64,000 nucleotides of DNA, from NCBI RefSeq assembly GCF_024721605.1, contig NZ_CP102630.1, positions 930,001 through 994,000 on the forward strand, in the 5' to 3' direction. Origin of the DNA: Sphingomicrobium flavum (lineage in GTDB: Bacteria > Pseudomonadota > Alphaproteobacteria > Sphingomonadales > Sphingomonadaceae). Both the position numbers and the translations under genes were made by a program. Each line of letters begins with the position of its first letter. Position 1 is the first letter of the stretch. Shown one piece after another: positions 21,713 to 29,974 of the stretch. Below the pieces are notes generated by a model. The model saw only the letters and a program-made list of their open reading frames with translations. It searched no databases and was not told where the DNA came from.

Positions 21713-22120
21713 ATGATTGGTTTGGTATTGGTAACCCATGGCCGGCTCGCGACCGAGTTCATCACCGCCATGGAACATGTCGTCGGCCCGCAGGATGCCA
21801 TCGAAGGCGTCTGCATCGGCCCCGATGACGATATGGAAGCCCGGCGCAAGGATATTGGTGATGCCATTACCAAGGTCGACCAGGGCAAGGGCGTGATCAT
21901 CCTGACCGACCTGTTCGGCGGCACACCCTCCAACCTCGCCATCAGCCTGATGGATGGCGCCAATGTCGAAGTGATCGCCGGCGTCAACCTGCCGATGCTG
22001 ATCCGCCTCGAAGGCGCACGCAAATCGATGGACGTGCAGGCCGCCGTCGCCGCAGCGCGCGAGGCTGGTCGCAAATATATCTCGGTCGCGTCCGAAATTC
22101 TCGGGGAAGCAGCAGCTTGA
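21713..22120 (+). CDS. PTS EIIA component, mannose-family type
   Basis: A 135-residue phosphocarrier: MIGLVLVTHGRLATEFITAM with the phospho-acceptor His9, and ILTDLFGGTPSNLAI, the family signature. There is no sugar-specific IIB/IIC partner nearby, so it probably acts as the end point of a regulatory PTS relay and not in sugar uptake. The ATG at 21713 is preceded by AGAAGAGAATT. Its stop overlaps the HPr start as TTGA. Confidence 0.92.
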   Translation: MIGLVLVTHGRLATEFITAMEHVVGPQDAIEGVCIGPDDDMEARRKDIGDAITKVDQGKGVIILTDLFGGTPSNLAISLMDGANVEVIAGVNLPMLIRLEGARKSMDVQAAVAAAREAGRKYISVASEILGEAAA

Positions 22121-22398
22121 GCGGGCACAAGGCGAAGACAGTCAAGGTCTGCAATCGCCGCGGGCTCCATGCCCGGGCGAGCGCAAAGTTCGTGAACATG
22201 GTCCACGAGCTGGGCGAGGCCTATCTGATCGAGGTCGAAAAAGACGGCAACAAGGTCACCGGCACCTCGATCATGGGGCTGATGATGCTGGGCGCTGCCA
22301 TGGGCGACAAAATCACCATCCATGTCACTGCCGAAGAACCCGGCCCCGCGCTCAAGCAGTTGGCGAAACTCGTCGAGGATCGTTTCGGGGAAGATTGA
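22117..22398 (+). CDS. HPr family phosphocarrier protein
   Basis: A 93-residue HPr: VCNRRGLHARASAKFVNM with the EI-phosphorylated His18, and GTSIMGLMMLGAAMG with the regulatory Ser that HprK modifies. Start is TTG at 22117, within the TTGA overlap with the IIA stop and behind CGGGGAAGC. With hprK and IIA in the same run it forms a regulatory PTS; the EI gene is not in the window. Confidence 0.93.
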   Translation: MSGHKAKTVKVCNRRGLHARASAKFVNMVHELGEAYLIEVEKDGNKVTGTSIMGLMMLGAAMGDKITIHVTAEEPGPALKQLAKLVEDRFGED

Positions 22399-22455
22399 GC
22401 GGCCGGGACCATCCGGGGGATGGCCAAACCGCGAAACGCGACTGTAAGGAGCGCA

Positions 22456-23259
22456 ATGCCCCGCGAAATCACCTCGTTCTCTAACGCTACGGTCAAACTG
22501 ATCCGGGCGCTGCGTGATAAAAAGGCGCGGCGCGATGAGGGCCTGTTCCTCGCCGAAGGACTGCGCATCCTCGCCGAAGCGCGTGACGAAGGGCATCTGC
22601 CCAGGATCATCGCCTTTTCCGAAAAAGGCGCGGCGCATCCGCTGGCCGCCGAGATCATTGCCGAAACCGAAGAGGCTGGCGGCGATGCCATCATCACCAC
22701 GCCCGATATCCTTTCCAAGATGAGCGGCAAGGATAATGCGCAGATGCTGCTTGGCGCCTACGAACAGCCCGATACGTCATTGTCGCAGCTTGATCGGACC
22801 AAAGCGGATATCTGGTTCGTCGGGGAGAAATTGCGCGATCCCGGCAATATCGGCACCATTTTACGCACCGGCGATGCGGTGGGCGCAGGCGGCCTGATCC
22901 TCATCGACGATTGCGCCGACCCGTTCAGCGTCGAGACGGTGCGCGCCTCCATGGGCGCGCTGTTCACGCAGAGATTGGCACAGGCCAGCTGGGACGAATT
23001 CCTTCCTTGGCTGCGCTCAGGCGACGGCCAGCTGGTCGGCACCAGCCTCAATACCGATTTCGATTATGCCGCCGCGCCCTATGCGGCGCCCTGCTTCATC
23101 CTCATCGGCAATGAAAGCCAGGGATTGCCGACCAGCTATGAACAGGCCTGCGACCTGCTCGTCAAAATTCCGATGGCAGGCAAGGCCGACAGCCTCAATG
23201 CCGCCATCGCCGCCGCCGTCACCGCCTTCCAGGTCCGCGCCTCGTTCAGGAACCGCTAA
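22456..23259 (+). CDS. TrmH/SpoU-family RNA 2'-O-methyltransferase
   Basis: A 267-residue protein with the SpoU N-terminal substrate-binding domain (REITSFSNATVKLIRALRDK, residues ~1-100) and a trefoil-knot methyltransferase domain with the three motifs EKLRDPGNIGTILRTGDAVG, PCFILIGNESQGLP and VKIPMAGKADSLNAAIAAAV. It likely methylates rRNA or tRNA ribose; the exact nucleotide is unknown. The ATG at 22456 has a perfect TAAGGAG site, so the longer frame from 22420 is unlikely. Confidence 0.9.
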   Translation: MPREITSFSNATVKLIRALRDKKARRDEGLFLAEGLRILAEARDEGHLPRIIAFSEKGAAHPLAAEIIAETEEAGGDAIITTPDILSKMSGKDNAQMLLGAYEQPDTSLSQLDRTKADIWFVGEKLRDPGNIGTILRTGDAVGAGGLILIDDCADPFSVETVRASMGALFTQRLAQASWDEFLPWLRSGDGQLVGTSLNTDFDYAAAPYAAPCFILIGNESQGLPTSYEQACDLLVKIPMAGKADSLNAAIAAAVTAFQVRASFRNR

Positions 23260-23283
23260 GCCGTCATCTCCGTTGGTGGCAGC

Positions 23284-24135
23284 ATGAAGAAACTCGCGCT
23301 CCTCCTCCCGCTCGCCCTCACCGCCTGCATGACTAGCCCCTACGGCCGTGACGATCCCTATCGCGAATCCGCCGGCAATCGCGATCCCTACCCGGCCCCC
23401 TACCCTGATCGATCCGGCAGCCAGCAGCCGGGCATGAACGAGCCCTATCGCGCCAGCGGCACCGAGCCGTTCTGGAGCCTCAATATCGACAGCCGCGAGA
23501 TGCGCTTCGAGACGATGGACGGCATCCGCTATTCCGAACCCACCCCGCCCGTTCGCCCCGATCGCTATGGGGATGTCTTCGAAGGCCGCGGCATCGTTGC
23601 CATGATCGAACGGCGCGAATGCAGCGATGGCATGAGCGACCGCATCTATCCCGATACCGTGCGCGTGCGCTTCAACGGGCAGGAATGGCGCGGCTGCGGC
23701 GCTCCGGCCATTCGCTATAGCCAGGGCTGGGAACAGGGCTATCCGCCCCGGCAGGACTATCCCGATCGCCCGGAAATGGATCGCCAGCCTTATCCCAACC
23801 CAGACTATAATAGCGGCGGCGCGCTCGAGCGGACCAACTGGACCGTCACGTCGGTGAACGGCCAATTCGTCGAGCGGCGCGACTATTATATCAACTTCAC
23901 CCCGGGCGAGATGTCGGCCCGTTTTGGCTGCAATACGCTGAGCGGCGATTACAGCGTCAGCGGCAGCACGCTCAACGCCGGACCGATCCGCTCCACCCGA
24001 ATGGCCTGCCCGGACATGAGCGCGGAAACGAGCGCGTCTAACATCCTCTCCAGCCCCGTCCAGTTCACCCTGAACGGCGACACGCTGGTACTGCGCAACC
24101 GTCAGGGCAATATCGTCGCCAGGCGCGCGCGCTAA
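23284..24135 (+). CDS. META-domain lipoprotein with COG3650-like N-terminal domain
   Basis: A 283-residue lipoprotein: signal KKLALLLPLALTAC with lipobox LTAC at residue 15, a Pro/Tyr/Arg-rich linker (DDPYRESAGNRDPYPAPYPD), then ASGTEPFWSLNIDSREMRFE, typical of the COG3650 envelope domain, a second Tyr/Pro linker, and a META/HslJ-like domain from about residue 182 (LERTNWTVTSVNGQFV, FGCNTLSGDYSV, TRMACPDM). It is presumably anchored in the envelope; function is unknown, HslJ relatives being linked to heat or novobiocin tolerance. The stop overlaps the rmuC stop by 4 nt. Confidence 0.85.
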   Translation: MKKLALLLPLALTACMTSPYGRDDPYRESAGNRDPYPAPYPDRSGSQQPGMNEPYRASGTEPFWSLNIDSREMRFETMDGIRYSEPTPPVRPDRYGDVFEGRGIVAMIERRECSDGMSDRIYPDTVRVRFNGQEWRGCGAPAIRYSQGWEQGYPPRQDYPDRPEMDRQPYPNPDYNSGGALERTNWTVTSVNGQFVERRDYYINFTPGEMSARFGCNTLSGDYSVSGSTLNAGPIRSTRMACPDMSAETSASNILSSPVQFTLNGDTLVLRNRQGNIVARRAR

Positions 24136-25526
24136 TTGTCCTGCTTTGGGCTGGTCAGCTTGGTCAGCCCGCGCGGGACGCTTTCGACGGTGCCGAGATC
24201 GGGCAGTTCCTTGGCGCTGGCCGAGCCATAATCCTCAAAGCGCCGGGCCTGCGTCAGCACCTGGCTTTCGAAGCTGCCCACCATCTTGTTGAAGGCATTG
24301 TTGGTGCGCGACAGGTTGGTCTGCATCGACACGACATGATCGGCCATCACCGCCAGGCGTGAATGGAGCTCACGGCCCAGCGCTGCGATCTGTCCCGCCT
24401 CGGCAGCCAATTTTTCCTGCTTCCACACGCTCGCTACGGTGCGCGCGATGGCGACCAGATTGGTCGGGGTGGCCAGCAACACCTTCTTCTCGAAGGCCCA
24501 GTCCCACAGGCTGTCATCCTGCTCCAGCGCGGCGGTCAGGAAATGTTCGCCCGGAATATACATGACGACATAATCGGCCGCGTCATCGAACTGCGCCCAA
24601 TAATTCTTGCTGCCCAATTGCTGGGCATGGTTGCGCAGGCTCGCGACATGGGCGCGCAAATGCCCCTCGCGCTTGTCATCGTCCACTTCCTCGGAAGCAT
24701 CCAAGAACGCGTTGAGGCTGCATTTCGCATCGATCACCAGCTTGCGCCCGCCCGGCAGGTTGACGATCACGTCGGGACGCAGCCGCCCCTCATCGGTATC
24801 GACCGACACTTCGGTCTGGAAATCGGCATGCGCGGTCAGGCCTGCCTGCTCGAGCACATTGCGCAGGCTCTGCTCGCCCCAGCGCCCGCGCGCCTTGGGT
24901 GAGGAACGCAGCGCGTTGACGAGGTTACGCGTCTCGTCGCGCACCTGCCCCTGCCCCTGCTTCACTTCCTCGACCACTGCCTTCAGCCCGGCATATTGAT
25001 CGACCCGCTCTTTTTCGACCGTGGCGATCTTCTCTTCCTGCTTGGCCAGAAGCTCGCGGATCGGGTTGACCAGCGATTGCATCTTGGTCTGCGTTTCCTT
25101 GTCGAGCTCGGAAAAACGCAGGCCGGCCTTCTCGAGAAATTCCTTCTGCGCCTTCTCCAGCATGGCATCGCCGACCTTGGAAAATTCCACCGCCAGATCC
25201 TTGCGCATGGCTTCCACGTCCTTGAGGCGCTTTTCGAAATTGCGCTCGTCCGCCTCCAGCGTCGCCTTTTCGCGCAGCGCGATATCGCGCTCCTCGGTCA
25301 CGGCATCGAGCAGGGTACGCAATTCCTCGGCGCGCGAGGCGCGTTCATTGGCCGCCGCCAGGTCGCGCTCGATGGCGCTGGCGCGGTCGCGCTGGAAATC
25401 GGCTTCGTCCTTTAGCGGCTGCAGGCCCTTTTCGCCCGCCTTGGTGGCAATGGACCAGCCTGCGGCAAGCCCGATCACAAGGCACAACACGGCAAGGCCG
25501 ACAGCAATCATCGGTTCCATCATCAT
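24132..25526 (-). CDS. rmuC: DNA recombination protein RmuC
   Basis: A 464-residue protein with an N-terminal membrane segment (MIAVGLAVLCLVIGLAAGWS), a long coiled coil to about residue 190, and a nuclease-like domain (RGRWGEQSLRNVLEQAGL, RLRPDVIVNLPGGRKLVIDA, KCSLNAF, YWAQFDDAADYVVMYIPGE), the RmuC signatures. In E. coli it limits inversion between short inverted repeats. The start at 25526 (first of three ATG codons) follows GAGGGGAGA; the frame is open for 33 codons upstream without a site. It is divergent from the copper-storage gene. Confidence 0.92.
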   Translation of the reverse strand: MMMEPMIAVGLAVLCLVIGLAAGWSIATKAGEKGLQPLKDEADFQRDRASAIERDLAAANERASRAEELRTLLDAVTEERDIALREKATLEADERNFEKRLKDVEAMRKDLAVEFSKVGDAMLEKAQKEFLEKAGLRFSELDKETQTKMQSLVNPIRELLAKQEEKIATVEKERVDQYAGLKAVVEEVKQGQGQVRDETRNLVNALRSSPKARGRWGEQSLRNVLEQAGLTAHADFQTEVSVDTDEGRLRPDVIVNLPGGRKLVIDAKCSLNAFLDASEEVDDDKREGHLRAHVASLRNHAQQLGSKNYWAQFDDAADYVVMYIPGEHFLTAALEQDDSLWDWAFEKKVLLATPTNLVAIARTVASVWKQEKLAAEAGQIAALGRELHSRLAVMADHVVSMQTNLSRTNNAFNKMVGSFESQVLTQARRFEDYGSASAKELPDLGTVESVPRGLTKLTSPKQDN

Positions 25527-25800
25527 TCTCCCCTCTGGCCGATCGCGAAAGCGCCGCCTGGGGGAGTGAGGACTATGGACGCTGGCATGCCGACATGAAG
25601 AGATCGGCGGCCTTGTCAGGAGCAATCACGCCCGGTTGCGAAGCCGGCTGATCGACGGATCAGGTTTTCGTTTCTAGCGCCGAATTCTTGTTGCCAAGTG
25701 GCCCGGCATGGTGAAGCCTATCCTAATCTTGGATGTTGGGGAACCGCTTAACCCCGCCAAGCGTCGGCAAAATGAACAAGCCTCAGGAGAGCCAAACCCC

Positions 25801-26193
25801 ATGTCCATCCGCAAGATGATCGCGCTGCACCCCGATGTCGTCAAATCGGGCCATGTCAACGATCCCCTCGGCACCGCCGTCCATCATGCCATGTATTGCG
25901 CCAAGATGTGCATGAGCTGCGCCGATGCCTGCGCGGCCGAAGAAATGGACATGACGCAGTGCATCCGCACCTGTTCGGACTGTTCGGATGTATGCGAGGC
26001 GATGAGCCGCATTGGCGCGCGCCGTACCGGCAGCAACGAACAGGTGCTGCGCGAAATGCTCGAACTGTGCGCGCGCGTCTGCGATGCCTGCGCGGTGGAA
26101 TGCGAAAAGCATGATCACGCACATTGCAAGCTGTGCGCGCAGATCTGCCGCGAATGCGCCGAAGATTGCCGCAATGCGGCGCTGACGATCTGA
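25801..26193 (+). CDS. Four-helix-bundle copper-storage protein (Csp3-like, cytosolic)
   Basis: A 130-residue Cys-rich protein with 17 cysteines, mostly as CxxxC and CxxC pairs along helices (YCAKMCMSCADAC, CIRTCSDCSDVC, CARVCDACAVEC, CKLCAQICRECAEDC). This is the Csp/DUF326 pattern, in which Cys thiolates line the inside of a four-helix bundle and store many Cu(I) ions. There is no Sec or Tat signal, so it fits the cytosolic Csp3 type. The ATG at 25801 follows CAGGAGAG. I see no CueR-type palindrome in the 270-bp gap upstream. The end nearly abuts the convergent def gene. Confidence 0.9.
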   Translation: MSIRKMIALHPDVVKSGHVNDPLGTAVHHAMYCAKMCMSCADACAAEEMDMTQCIRTCSDCSDVCEAMSRIGARRTGSNEQVLREMLELCARVCDACAVECEKHDHAHCKLCAQICRECAEDCRNAALTI

Positions 26194-26194
26194 T

Positions 26195-26743
26195 CTAGGC
26201 CGCGCGCGAGCCGCGCATCTTGCGCGTCTTGGCCAATTTCTTCAGGATCATGTCCTTCTTCAGCTTCGACAGATGGTCGATGAAGAGAATGCCTTCGAGA
26301 TGGTCCATTTCATGCTGGAGGCAGACCGCCAGCAGGCCGGTCAGCACTTCCTCATGACTGTCGCCATTCTCATCGAGCCAGCGCACCTTGATGCGATCAG
26401 GCCGCATCACATCGGCATATTGATCGGGCACCGACAGGCAGCCTTCGGTGTAGGGCACTTCATGATCCGAGAACTCAACAATCTCCGGATTGATGAAGAC
26501 GCGCGGATCCTTGACCACCGGGCTTTCCGGATCGTCGGGATCTTCATGTTCCTGCAGGTCCATGACCAGCAGACGAATAGGCTCGCCCACCTGCACCGCA
26601 GCCAAGCCAATGCCCGGCGCGTCATACATGGTCTCGAACATGTCTTCGATCAGCTTGCGATGCGCATCGGTGACTTTGTCGACGGGCTTGCTGATCTGGC
26701 GCAGGACCGGGTCCGGCGTCTCGTAAATCGGTAAAATGGCCAT
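26195..26743 (-). CDS. def: Peptide deformylase
   Basis: Removes the formyl group from nascent N-formylmethionine. The 182 residues contain all three motifs: GIGLAAVQVG (motif 1), EGCLSVPD (motif 2, metal Cys) and QHEMDHLEG (motif 3, HExxH-type metal site). The size is usual for the family. It is in the same minus-strand run as recR (31 bases upstream); fmt, which adds the formyl group to initiator tRNA, is divergent just beyond recR. Confidence 0.96.
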   Translation of the reverse strand: MAILPIYETPDPVLRQISKPVDKVTDAHRKLIEDMFETMYDAPGIGLAAVQVGEPIRLLVMDLQEHEDPDDPESPVVKDPRVFINPEIVEFSDHEVPYTEGCLSVPDQYADVMRPDRIKVRWLDENGDSHEEVLTGLLAVCLQHEMDHLEGILFIDHLSKLKKDMILKKLAKTRKMRGSRAA

Positions 26744-26774
26744 GGCGGCGACTTAGGCGCTCACACCGTGAAAT

Positions 26775-27371
26775 TCAAGCAACCGGACGCCTTGCCCTGA
26801 GCGCTTGTGCCAGCGTGCCTTCGTCGAGATAATCCAGTTCGCCGCCGACCGGCAGGCCGTGGGCGAGTTGGGTGATGCGGATGGGGAATTTTTCGAGCCG
26901 CTCGGCGAGATAATGGGCGGTCGTCTGGCCTTCGAGCGTAGCATTCATCGCCAGCACGACCTCGTCGATTCCGCCTCTTTCAAGCCTTGCGATCAGGCTG
27001 TCGATGGCGAGGTCTTCGGGGCGGATACCGTCGAGCGCGGACAGGCGCCCACCCAAGACATGGAAACGGCCGGGAAACAGGCGGCTGCGGTCGAGCGCCC
27101 AGAGGTCGGCGACTTCTTCCACCACGCACAGCAGGCGCTCGTCGCGGCGCGGGTCCTTGCAGATGCTGCAGGGGTCCGACGTGTCGACATTGCCGCAGGT
27201 CGAACAGGTGGAGAGCGTATCGGACACTTCGGCCAGCGCCTTCAGCAGCGGTTCGAGCACGCCTTCCCGCTTCTTGATGAGGTGCAGCACCGCGCGCCGG
27301 GCCGATCGGGGCCCCAGCCCCGGCAGCCGCGCCAGCGCCTGGGTCAGCGCTTCAAGTTCACTCGATGCCAT
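26775..27371 (-). CDS. recR: Recombination mediator protein RecR
   Basis: Works with RecO and RecF in loading RecA at gaps. The 198 residues contain the helix-hairpin-helix [20 protein letters not shown], the four-Cys zinc finger [16 protein letters not shown] near residue 57, and a Toprim domain ([49 protein letters not shown]). Unlike in many bacteria, dnaX and the YbaB-type gene are not adjacent; it is next to def and divergent from fmt with 55 bases between. Confidence 0.95.
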   Translation of the reverse strand: MASSELEALTQALARLPGLGPRSARRAVLHLIKKREGVLEPLLKALAEVSDTLSTCSTCGNVDTSDPCSICKDPRRDERLLCVVEEVADLWALDRSRLFPGRFHVLGGRLSALDGIRPEDLAIDSLIARLERGGIDEVVLAMNATLEGQTTAHYLAERLEKFPIRITQLAHGLPVGGELDYLDEGTLAQALRARRPVA

Positions 27372-27426
27372 AAGAAGTTCAATAGGGGTGTTGGCGCTGC
27401 ATGCAAGCTGCGGCTATGGCGCCTTC

Positions 27427-28332
27427 ATGCGAGTGATCATGATGGGAAGCCCCGATTTCGCGGTGCCGACGCTGGATGCCCTGGTGGACGCCGGGCATGA
27501 GGTGGTGGCCGCTTATTGCCAGCCCCCGCGTCCGGCGGGTCGCGGCAAGACGTTGCAGCCAACCGCGATCGAGAGGCGGGCGACCGAGCTGGGCATCGAG
27601 GTGCGTAGCCCCAAGAGCCTTCGCAATGGCGCGGAGCAGGAAAAATTTGCCGCGCCCAAGGCCGATGTCGCGGTGGTGGCGGCTTATGGTCTGATCCTGC
27701 CAAAACCGATCCTCGATGCGCCGCGGCTGGGCTGCGTTAATGTGCATGGGTCGATCCTGCCGCGCTGGCGGGGGGCAGCGCCGGTGCAGCGGGCGATCAT
27801 GGCGGGCGATGAGGAAACCGGCATCACCATCATGCAGATGGAAGAAGGGCTGGATACCGGGCCGATGCTGCTGGTCGGCAAGACGCCAATCGCTAACAAG
27901 AATGCGGCGCAACTGACTGATGAATTGGCAGAACTTGGTGCACAGTTAATGACGCAATGGCTGGCCAGCCCGGACGATTATGCCCCCATCGATCAGCCCG
28001 AAGTTGGCGTCACTTATGCGCACAAGATCAGCAAGGAGGAGGCGCGGATCGACTGGGATCGACCGGCGGCCGAGGTGCAGCGGCATGTGCAGGGCCTCTC
28101 CCCCTTCCCTGGCGCCTGGTGCGAGGTGATGGGTGAGCGGCTGAAGTTGCTCGCCGCCGAGGCGGTCGATGGTTTTGGTGAGCCGGGCGAGGTGCTGGAC
28201 GATCAGCTGACCATCGCCTGTGCGAACGGCGCGATCCGCCCGACCCATGTGCAGCGAGCCGGCAAGGGCGCGGTGGCGGCCGAGGAATTGCTGCGCGGCT
28301 TTGCCATCCCCACGGGCACGCGGCTCGCATGA
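27427..28332 (+). CDS. fmt: Methionyl-tRNA formyltransferase
   Basis: Formylates initiator Met-tRNA. The 301-residue protein begins [20 protein letters not shown]; an alternative ATG lies four codons on. [17 protein letters not shown] and [20 protein letters not shown] carry the catalytic Asn-His region, and [18 protein letters not shown] has the active-site Asp. The C-terminal tRNA-binding domain follows from about residue 205. The long upstream extension of the frame overlaps recR and is not coding. The stop overlaps truA by 4 nt. Confidence 0.95.
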   Translation: MRVIMMGSPDFAVPTLDALVDAGHEVVAAYCQPPRPAGRGKTLQPTAIERRATELGIEVRSPKSLRNGAEQEKFAAPKADVAVVAAYGLILPKPILDAPRLGCVNVHGSILPRWRGAAPVQRAIMAGDEETGITIMQMEEGLDTGPMLLVGKTPIANKNAAQLTDELAELGAQLMTQWLASPDDYAPIDQPEVGVTYAHKISKEEARIDWDRPAAEVQRHVQGLSPFPGAWCEVMGERLKLLAAEAVDGFGEPGEVLDDQLTIACANGAIRPTHVQRAGKGAVAAEELLRGFAIPTGTRLA

Positions 28333-29066
28333 CGCGCTGGCGGCTGACCGTGGAATTTGATGGCGGCCCCTTCATGGGCTGGCAGCGGCAGGATCATGGT
28401 CCTTCGGTGCAACAGGCCATCGAGGAAGCGGTCGAGGCAATGACCGGCGAGCAGCAGCGGCTGCATTGCGCCGGGCGCACCGATGCCGGAGTGCACGGGC
28501 TTGCGATGAGCGCGCATATCGACCTCGACAAGGAGATGGATGCGCATCGCCTGCGCGAAGGCCTCAATGCCCTGCTGCGGCCCGATCCGGTGGCGATTTT
28601 GCAGGCGGAGCCGGTCGATGAGGAGTGGCATGCCCGCTTTTCCTGCATCGGACGGCGCTATCTCTACCGCATCCTCAACCGCCGCGCGCCGCCGACGCTG
28701 GACAAGGGCCGCGTCTGGCATATCGCGCAGGATCTGGACGTGGACGCGATGGCCGAGGGCGCGCAGCATTTGATCGGCCAGCATGATTTTACCACCTTCC
28801 GATCGGTCAATTGCCAGGCGCAGAGCCCGGAAAAGACGCTGGACAGCCTGACCGTCGAACAAATGGGCGAGGAAGTGCAAATCCGCGCCGCCGCGCGCAG
28901 CTTCCTGCACCACCAGGTACGCTCGATGGTGGGGTGCCTTGCGCTGGTCGGGCGTGGACAATGGCGGCCTGACGACATAAAGGGCGCGCTCGAAGCGAAG
29001 GACCGACAGGCGCTGGGCCTGAATGCGCCACCCGAAGGGCTCTATTTCGTCGAAGCCCGTTATTAA
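28329..29066 (+). CDS. truA: tRNA pseudouridine(38-40) synthase
   Basis: Isomerises uridines in the tRNA anticodon stem-loop. The 245 residues match Tru[21 protein letters not shown], the catalytic loop [13 protein letters not shown] with Asp52, [14 protein letters not shown], and the C-terminal [20 protein letters not shown]. The ATG overlaps the fmt stop (ATGA). It is part of a translation-related fmt-truA pair followed by panD. Confidence 0.96.
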   Translation: MTRWRLTVEFDGGPFMGWQRQDHGPSVQQAIEEAVEAMTGEQQRLHCAGRTDAGVHGLAMSAHIDLDKEMDAHRLREGLNALLRPDPVAILQAEPVDEEWHARFSCIGRRYLYRILNRRAPPTLDKGRVWHIAQDLDVDAMAEGAQHLIGQHDFTTFRSVNCQAQSPEKTLDSLTVEQMGEEVQIRAAARSFLHHQVRSMVGCLALVGRGQWRPDDIKGALEAKDRQALGLNAPPEGLYFVEARY

Positions 29067-29126
29067 GTCCTTATTCAGGACCCATTTGCGATAAGAATGG
29101 CACCCGAACAGAGGGAGAATGACAAA

Positions 29127-29543
29127 GTGTTCCGTACGTTGATGACGTCCAAGATCCACCGCGCAACGGTTACCCATGCCGATTTGCACTATGTGGGGTC
29201 GATCACCATCGACCAGGACCTGCTGGACGCAGCCAACCTTCTGGAAGGCGAAAAGGTCGCCATCGTCGATGTCACCAATGGTGCGCGGCTGGAAACCTAT
29301 GTCATCCCAGGCGAACGCGGCAGCGGCGTGATCGGCATCAACGGTGCCGCGGCCCGGCTGGTCGCCCCCGGCGATCTCGTCATCATTATCGCTTATGGCA
29401 TGATGGACGAGGCAGAAGCGCGCAGCTTCAAGCCGACGGTGGTCCATGTCGATGCCAATAACCGCGTCGTCAAACTGGGCAAGGATGCCGCCGAGCCGGT
29501 GCCCGGCGCGAAGGACCAGAAGCGCCCGCAGCACGCGGTCTGA
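29127..29543 (+). CDS. panD: Aspartate 1-decarboxylase proenzyme
   Basis: Makes beta-alanine for pantothenate and CoA. The 138-residue proenzyme has the self-cleavage site HYVGSITID with Gly24-Ser25, which yields the pyruvoyl group at the usual position. [11 protein letters not shown] and [20 protein letters not shown] are also characteristic. I choose GTG at 29127 because it matches the family N-terminus and lies behind GAGGGAG; an in-frame ATG at 29097 would add ten residues. It relates functionally to coaX at 49.5 kb. Confidence 0.95.
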   Translation: MFRTLMTSKIHRATVTHADLHYVGSITIDQDLLDAANLLEGEKVAIVDVTNGARLETYVIPGERGSGVIGINGAAARLVAPGDLVIIIAYGMMDEAEARSFKPTVVHVDANNRVVKLGKDAAEPVPGAKDQKRPQHAV

Positions 29544-29569
29544 GGCCGATCAATTGAAATCGGGGGGTC

Positions 29570-29667
29570 GTCAACTTCGTCAACTTCCCGATTTTCCGCC
29601 AATTTTTGCGGTGATTTTAAAGCGGTCAGCATCGCCCACCCCTTAGGGTGTCAACTTCGTCAACTTC
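29570..29667 (+). repeat. Two copies of a tandem GTCAACTTC element
   Basis: GTCAACTTC occurs twice in tandem at 29570-29587 and again as an identical 18-base block at 29650-29667, 80 bases apart. The blocks are too few and too short for a CRISPR array. I have a memory of similar elements in intergenic DNA of sphingomonads, but that is not checked here. Confidence 0.75.
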
Positions 29668-29843
29668 ATCTGTCCGGATGCCCGTTGCCTAAGCGTGGCA
29701 GGGTGAAGCGCTGGACGAATCAAAGAGCTGCTTCTGGTTGAAGCAGCTGGTCCTATTTGTATCCAACAATCGTCGTTCCTGCGCAGTCAGGAGCCTAGGC
29801 CAGCGCGAAATTTGCCGACGTTCTGCAGAATGGGATGGCATGG

Positions 29844-29959
29844 GCCCCTGCCTTCGCAGGGGCGACGTACAGAGGAATGTCATGCCGGACCTCATCCGGG
29901 ATATGAATGATTGGGTGCGCTTGTGCCGAAGGAAGGCAGGCCCCGGATCAAGTCCGGGG
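29844..29959. repeat. Cluster of three REP-like palindromes
   Basis: Three hairpin-forming units: GCCCCTGC-CTTC-GCAGGGGC at 29844-29863 (8-bp perfect stem), CCGGA-CCTCA-TCCGG at 29885-29899, and CCCCGGA-TCAAG-TCCGGGG at 29941-29959 (7-bp stem). The first and third are each followed by a GAC(G) tail. The first has near-identical copies at 56903-56922 and 56960-56979, showing a dispersed family. They lie in the 3'-3' gap and could also act as a bidirectional terminator. Confidence 0.8.
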
Positions 29960-29974
29960 TGACGGTATTGCCCC

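Larger units (their letters stand above)
29544..29974. other. 430-bp non-coding stretch made of short repeats
   Basis: Between panD (plus) and trxB (minus), whose 3' ends face each other, there is no reading frame with a ribosome-binding site or family resemblance. It holds two copies of a tandem GTCAACTTC element and three short GC-rich palindromes described separately. The stretch 29690-29840 shows nothing I can identify. Confidence 0.7.

Noticed and set aside
20623-22638. 671-codon antisense frame across hprK, rapZ and PTS genes
   Set aside because: It runs against four well-identified genes and has no recognisable motif.
29570-29667. Possible CRISPR array or integron site from the GTCAACTTC blocks
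   Set aside because: Only two blocks, themselves internal tandems, with no further spacing units and no cas genes in the window.
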